64,000 nucleotides of DNA from the NCBI GenBank assembly GCA_022885665.1, contig JAGQDJ010000033.1:868001-932000 (forward strand), in the 5' to 3' direction. Both the position numbers and the translations under genes were made by a program. Each line of letters opens with the position of its first letter. The first letter of the stretch is position 1. This document shows positions 63,725-64,000 of this stretch, piece after piece. The stretch is from Triops longicaudatus. Its lineage: Eukaryota; Arthropoda; Branchiopoda; Notostraca; Triopsidae. A model generated the notes under the pieces. The model ran no database searches. It was not told where the DNA came from and saw nothing but the letters and a program-made list of their open reading frames with translations.

Positions 63725-64000
63725 CTGTGTAACATTCTACCTGACAACCACTGGCTAGCCAGTAAAACTTAGATGGAATCCTTTCTTTACGACCATGACA
63801 ATGGCAAGTCGTAGATCTAAACCGCAGGCACTTAATGGGCAGTAAGCATCCATGTACTTAATATGTATTGACGCACCGCATAGTACTTCAGCTTCTTTTT
63901 CTGTCCTCCTTTTACTCGTGGAAGCCAGAACTTTTTTCCTTTCTGTGCTAGAGTTGTAAAAACTGGTCGCGTACTTTTTGCCCCCAGAGAGAGTACGTAA

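Larger units (their letters stand above)
54513..64000. other. Gene-poor right flank
   Basis: The first few hundred bases should carry the promoter of the TGF-beta-like gene; no TATA box was placed. Beyond that no exon was assigned to a family, apart from the weak candidate at 63577-63724. Small open frames with reasonable codon use occur at 58,407-58,664 (minus), 60,974-61,429 (plus, with an opposite-strand frame over the same GC-rich patch) and 61,818-62,012 (plus). None has a known motif. Poly-T and poly-A runs are frequent. Confidence 0.45.

Overview
This window is animal nuclear DNA, most likely from an arthropod. The genes are split by short GT-AG introns, mostly 50-95 nt. The BTB gene starts with the arthropod-type BTB opening (QQYCLRWNNY) and ends in a zinc-finger pair. 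Small introns, roughly 40% GC and tight gene packing would suit a branchiopod crustacean such as Daphnia. That is inference; nothing here fixes the species.

Layout. At 1-665 (minus) lie three coding exons of an acid-sphingomyelinase-like phosphodiesterase that runs off the left edge. A possible signal-peptide exon for it lies at 5774-5858. About 5.9-28.6 kb is gene-poor, with repeats and unrecognised open frames. At 28.6-43.3 kb there is a dense cluster: ATP-citrate lyase (minus, 16 coding exons), ribosomal protein S17 (minus), mitochondrial ribosomal protein S16 (plus), a DPY-19 C-mannosyltransferase (plus, 13 exons) and a BTB/C2H2 transcription factor (minus, 6 exons). For all five the exon lengths and splice phases close into full-length proteins. 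At 47.6-54.5 kb (minus) is a TGF-beta superfamily prodomain gene with a 5 kb first intron. That intron holds decayed plus-strand coding-like stretches. From 54.5 to 64 kb I see no confident gene, only repeats and one possible exon near the right end.

How the genes relate. They are mostly unrelated housekeeping and developmental genes. RPS17 and mRpS16 are head to head about 265 bp apart and probably share a divergent promoter, one gene serving cytosolic and the other mitochondrial translation. ATP-citrate lyase makes cytosolic acetyl-CoA. DPY-19 C-mannosylates secreted and membrane proteins in the ER. The BTB factor is nuclear. The TGF-beta-like and sphingomyelinase-like products are predicted to be secreted or endosomal. 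The two oddest points are a TGF-beta prodomain gene with no visible cysteine-knot mature domain, and a phosphodiesterase in which Arg replaces a conserved catalytic-loop His. I found no convincing new multi-gene system.
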